From Balneolales bacterium (GTDB taxonomy: Bacteria > Bacteroidota > Rhodothermia > Balneolales > Natronogracilivirgulaceae): DNA of 5,654 nt. A program made the position numbers and the translations under genes. The DNA lies in assembly GCA_007131625.1 (NCBI GenBank), contig SLQC01000290.1, forward strand, positions 1-5,654. The letters run 5' to 3'. The notes beneath the pieces are model-generated. The model was not told where the DNA came from and did not search any database. It was given only the letters and a program-made list of their open reading frames with translations. Each line of letters begins with the position of its first letter. Position 1 is the first letter of the stretch. Below, piece after piece: positions 5,161-5,654 of the stretch.

Positions 5161-5601
5161 ATGGCTATCACCAGATATAACCCGATTCGTCAGTTTGACA
5201 CTCCCTCGACACCACGAAACTTCACCAGCTTACTGGATGAATTCTTCAATGATGTAGTAACTAGTGACAGTGGACGTCTTTTTGTTCCGAGTATCGATGT
5301 GAGCGAAGATGAAAGCCACTATCACGTGCATGTTTCGTTGCCCGGTATTAAAAAAGATGAGATCAATATTGATCTGCAGGACCGTCGTCTGACCATTACG
5401 GGTGAACGCAAAGAAGAAACCTCAGACAAGAACACCAAGTATCATCTTATGGAGACACGGTATGGCCGGTTTGAACGCTCCGTGATGCTCCCGAACAACA
5501 TCAATCAGGATAAAATCGATGCCCGGTTCGAAGATGGTGTTCTCAAGTTGGGCATTGAGAAGAAGGAGAAGCAGGTTAGCAAACAGATAAAAGTGAAGTA
5601 A
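5161..5601 (+). CDS. Small heat shock protein, Hsp20/alpha-crystallin family
   Basis: ATP-independent holdase that forms oligomers, binds unfolding proteins under stress and passes them to the DnaK/ClpB system. It has 146 residues, normal for bacterial class A type proteins. A short N-terminal arm (about 1-40, with MAITRYNPI and SLLDEFFND) precedes the alpha-crystallin domain (about 41-135). This domain begins FVPSIDVSED and contains YHVHVSLPGIKKDEINI (54-70), LTITGER (77-83), the YGRFERSVMLP region (101-111) and the family hallmark ARFEDGVLKL (121-130, A-x4-G-V-L). The C-terminal tail carries the oligomer-locking I-x-I/V motif as IKV (143-145). The gene has its own candidate promoter and a canonical ribosome binding site, so high induced expression is plausible. 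Heat induction is inferred from the family. A symbol such as hspA or ibpA is not justified by sequence alone. Confidence 0.97.
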   Translation: MAITRYNPIRQFDTPSTPRNFTSLLDEFFNDVVTSDSGRLFVPSIDVSEDESHYHVHVSLPGIKKDEINIDLQDRRLTITGERKEETSDKNTKYHLMETRYGRFERSVMLPNNINQDKIDARFEDGVLKLGIEKKEKQVSKQIKVK

Positions 5602-5634
5602 ACGTCTGTTCATCTGCAAGTGGAATAAAATCCG

Positions 5635-5654
5635 GAGGGGGCCACCGAACCCTC
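5635..5654 (+). terminator. Possible terminator hairpin after hsp20, cut by window end
   Basis: GAGGG (5635-5639) can pair with CCCTC (5650-5654), 33 nt after the hsp20 stop. The stem could extend beyond the window (upstream bases are TCCG), and no T tract is visible. The position fits a terminator, but half the structure is missing. Confidence 0.35.

Overview
The window looks like chromosomal DNA from a Gram-negative-type bacterium. My best guess is the Bacteroidota/Balneolota/Rhodothermota (FCB) side of the tree. This rests on family resemblance only: the style of DnaK with its acidic tail, a class II DAHP synthase, a small Hsp20, and weak or absent Shine-Dalgarno sequences on two of the three complete genes. 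There are no phage, transposon, plasmid, tRNA, rRNA or CRISPR signatures. All four main genes lie on the + strand.

Layout. (1) 1-1182: 3' part of aroA (EPSP synthase, step 6 of the shikimate pathway), cut by the window edge. (2) 1183-1337: dnaK upstream region, with a -24/-12-like promoter motif and an AT-rich dyad. (3) 1338-3269: dnaK (Hsp70), closed by a long-stem intrinsic terminator at 3305-3368. (4) 3369-3600: a leader-like region before the DAHP synthase. It holds two tandem small ORFs rich in Phe/Tyr codons, a strong hairpin and a terminator-like hairpin with a T8 tail ending 23 nt before the gene. (5) 3601-4968: class II DAHP synthase (step 1 of the shikimate pathway). (6) 4969-5160: hsp20 upstream region, with a terminator/operator-like dyad, an 11-bp direct repeat, a second -24/-12-like motif and a textbook ribosome binding site. 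(7) 5161-5601: hsp20, followed by the start of what may be another terminator.

The genes alternate shikimate, chaperone, shikimate, chaperone, and each appears to be its own transcription unit. The two aro genes share a pathway: DAHP synthase commits erythrose-4-phosphate and PEP, and EPSP synthase adds the second PEP. The two chaperone genes share a job: Hsp20 holds unfolding clients, and DnaK refolds them.

Two regulatory observations stand out. First, dnaK and hsp20 each carry a TTGG(C/T)AC-N5-TTG(T/A)T element at similar distance from the start codon, close to the sigma-54 -24/-12 pattern but lacking the C of the -12 GC. Second, the DAHP synthase leader resembles an aromatic-amino-acid attenuator, which would be novel for a class II enzyme if confirmed. 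Both were read by eye and not tested by folding or comparison.
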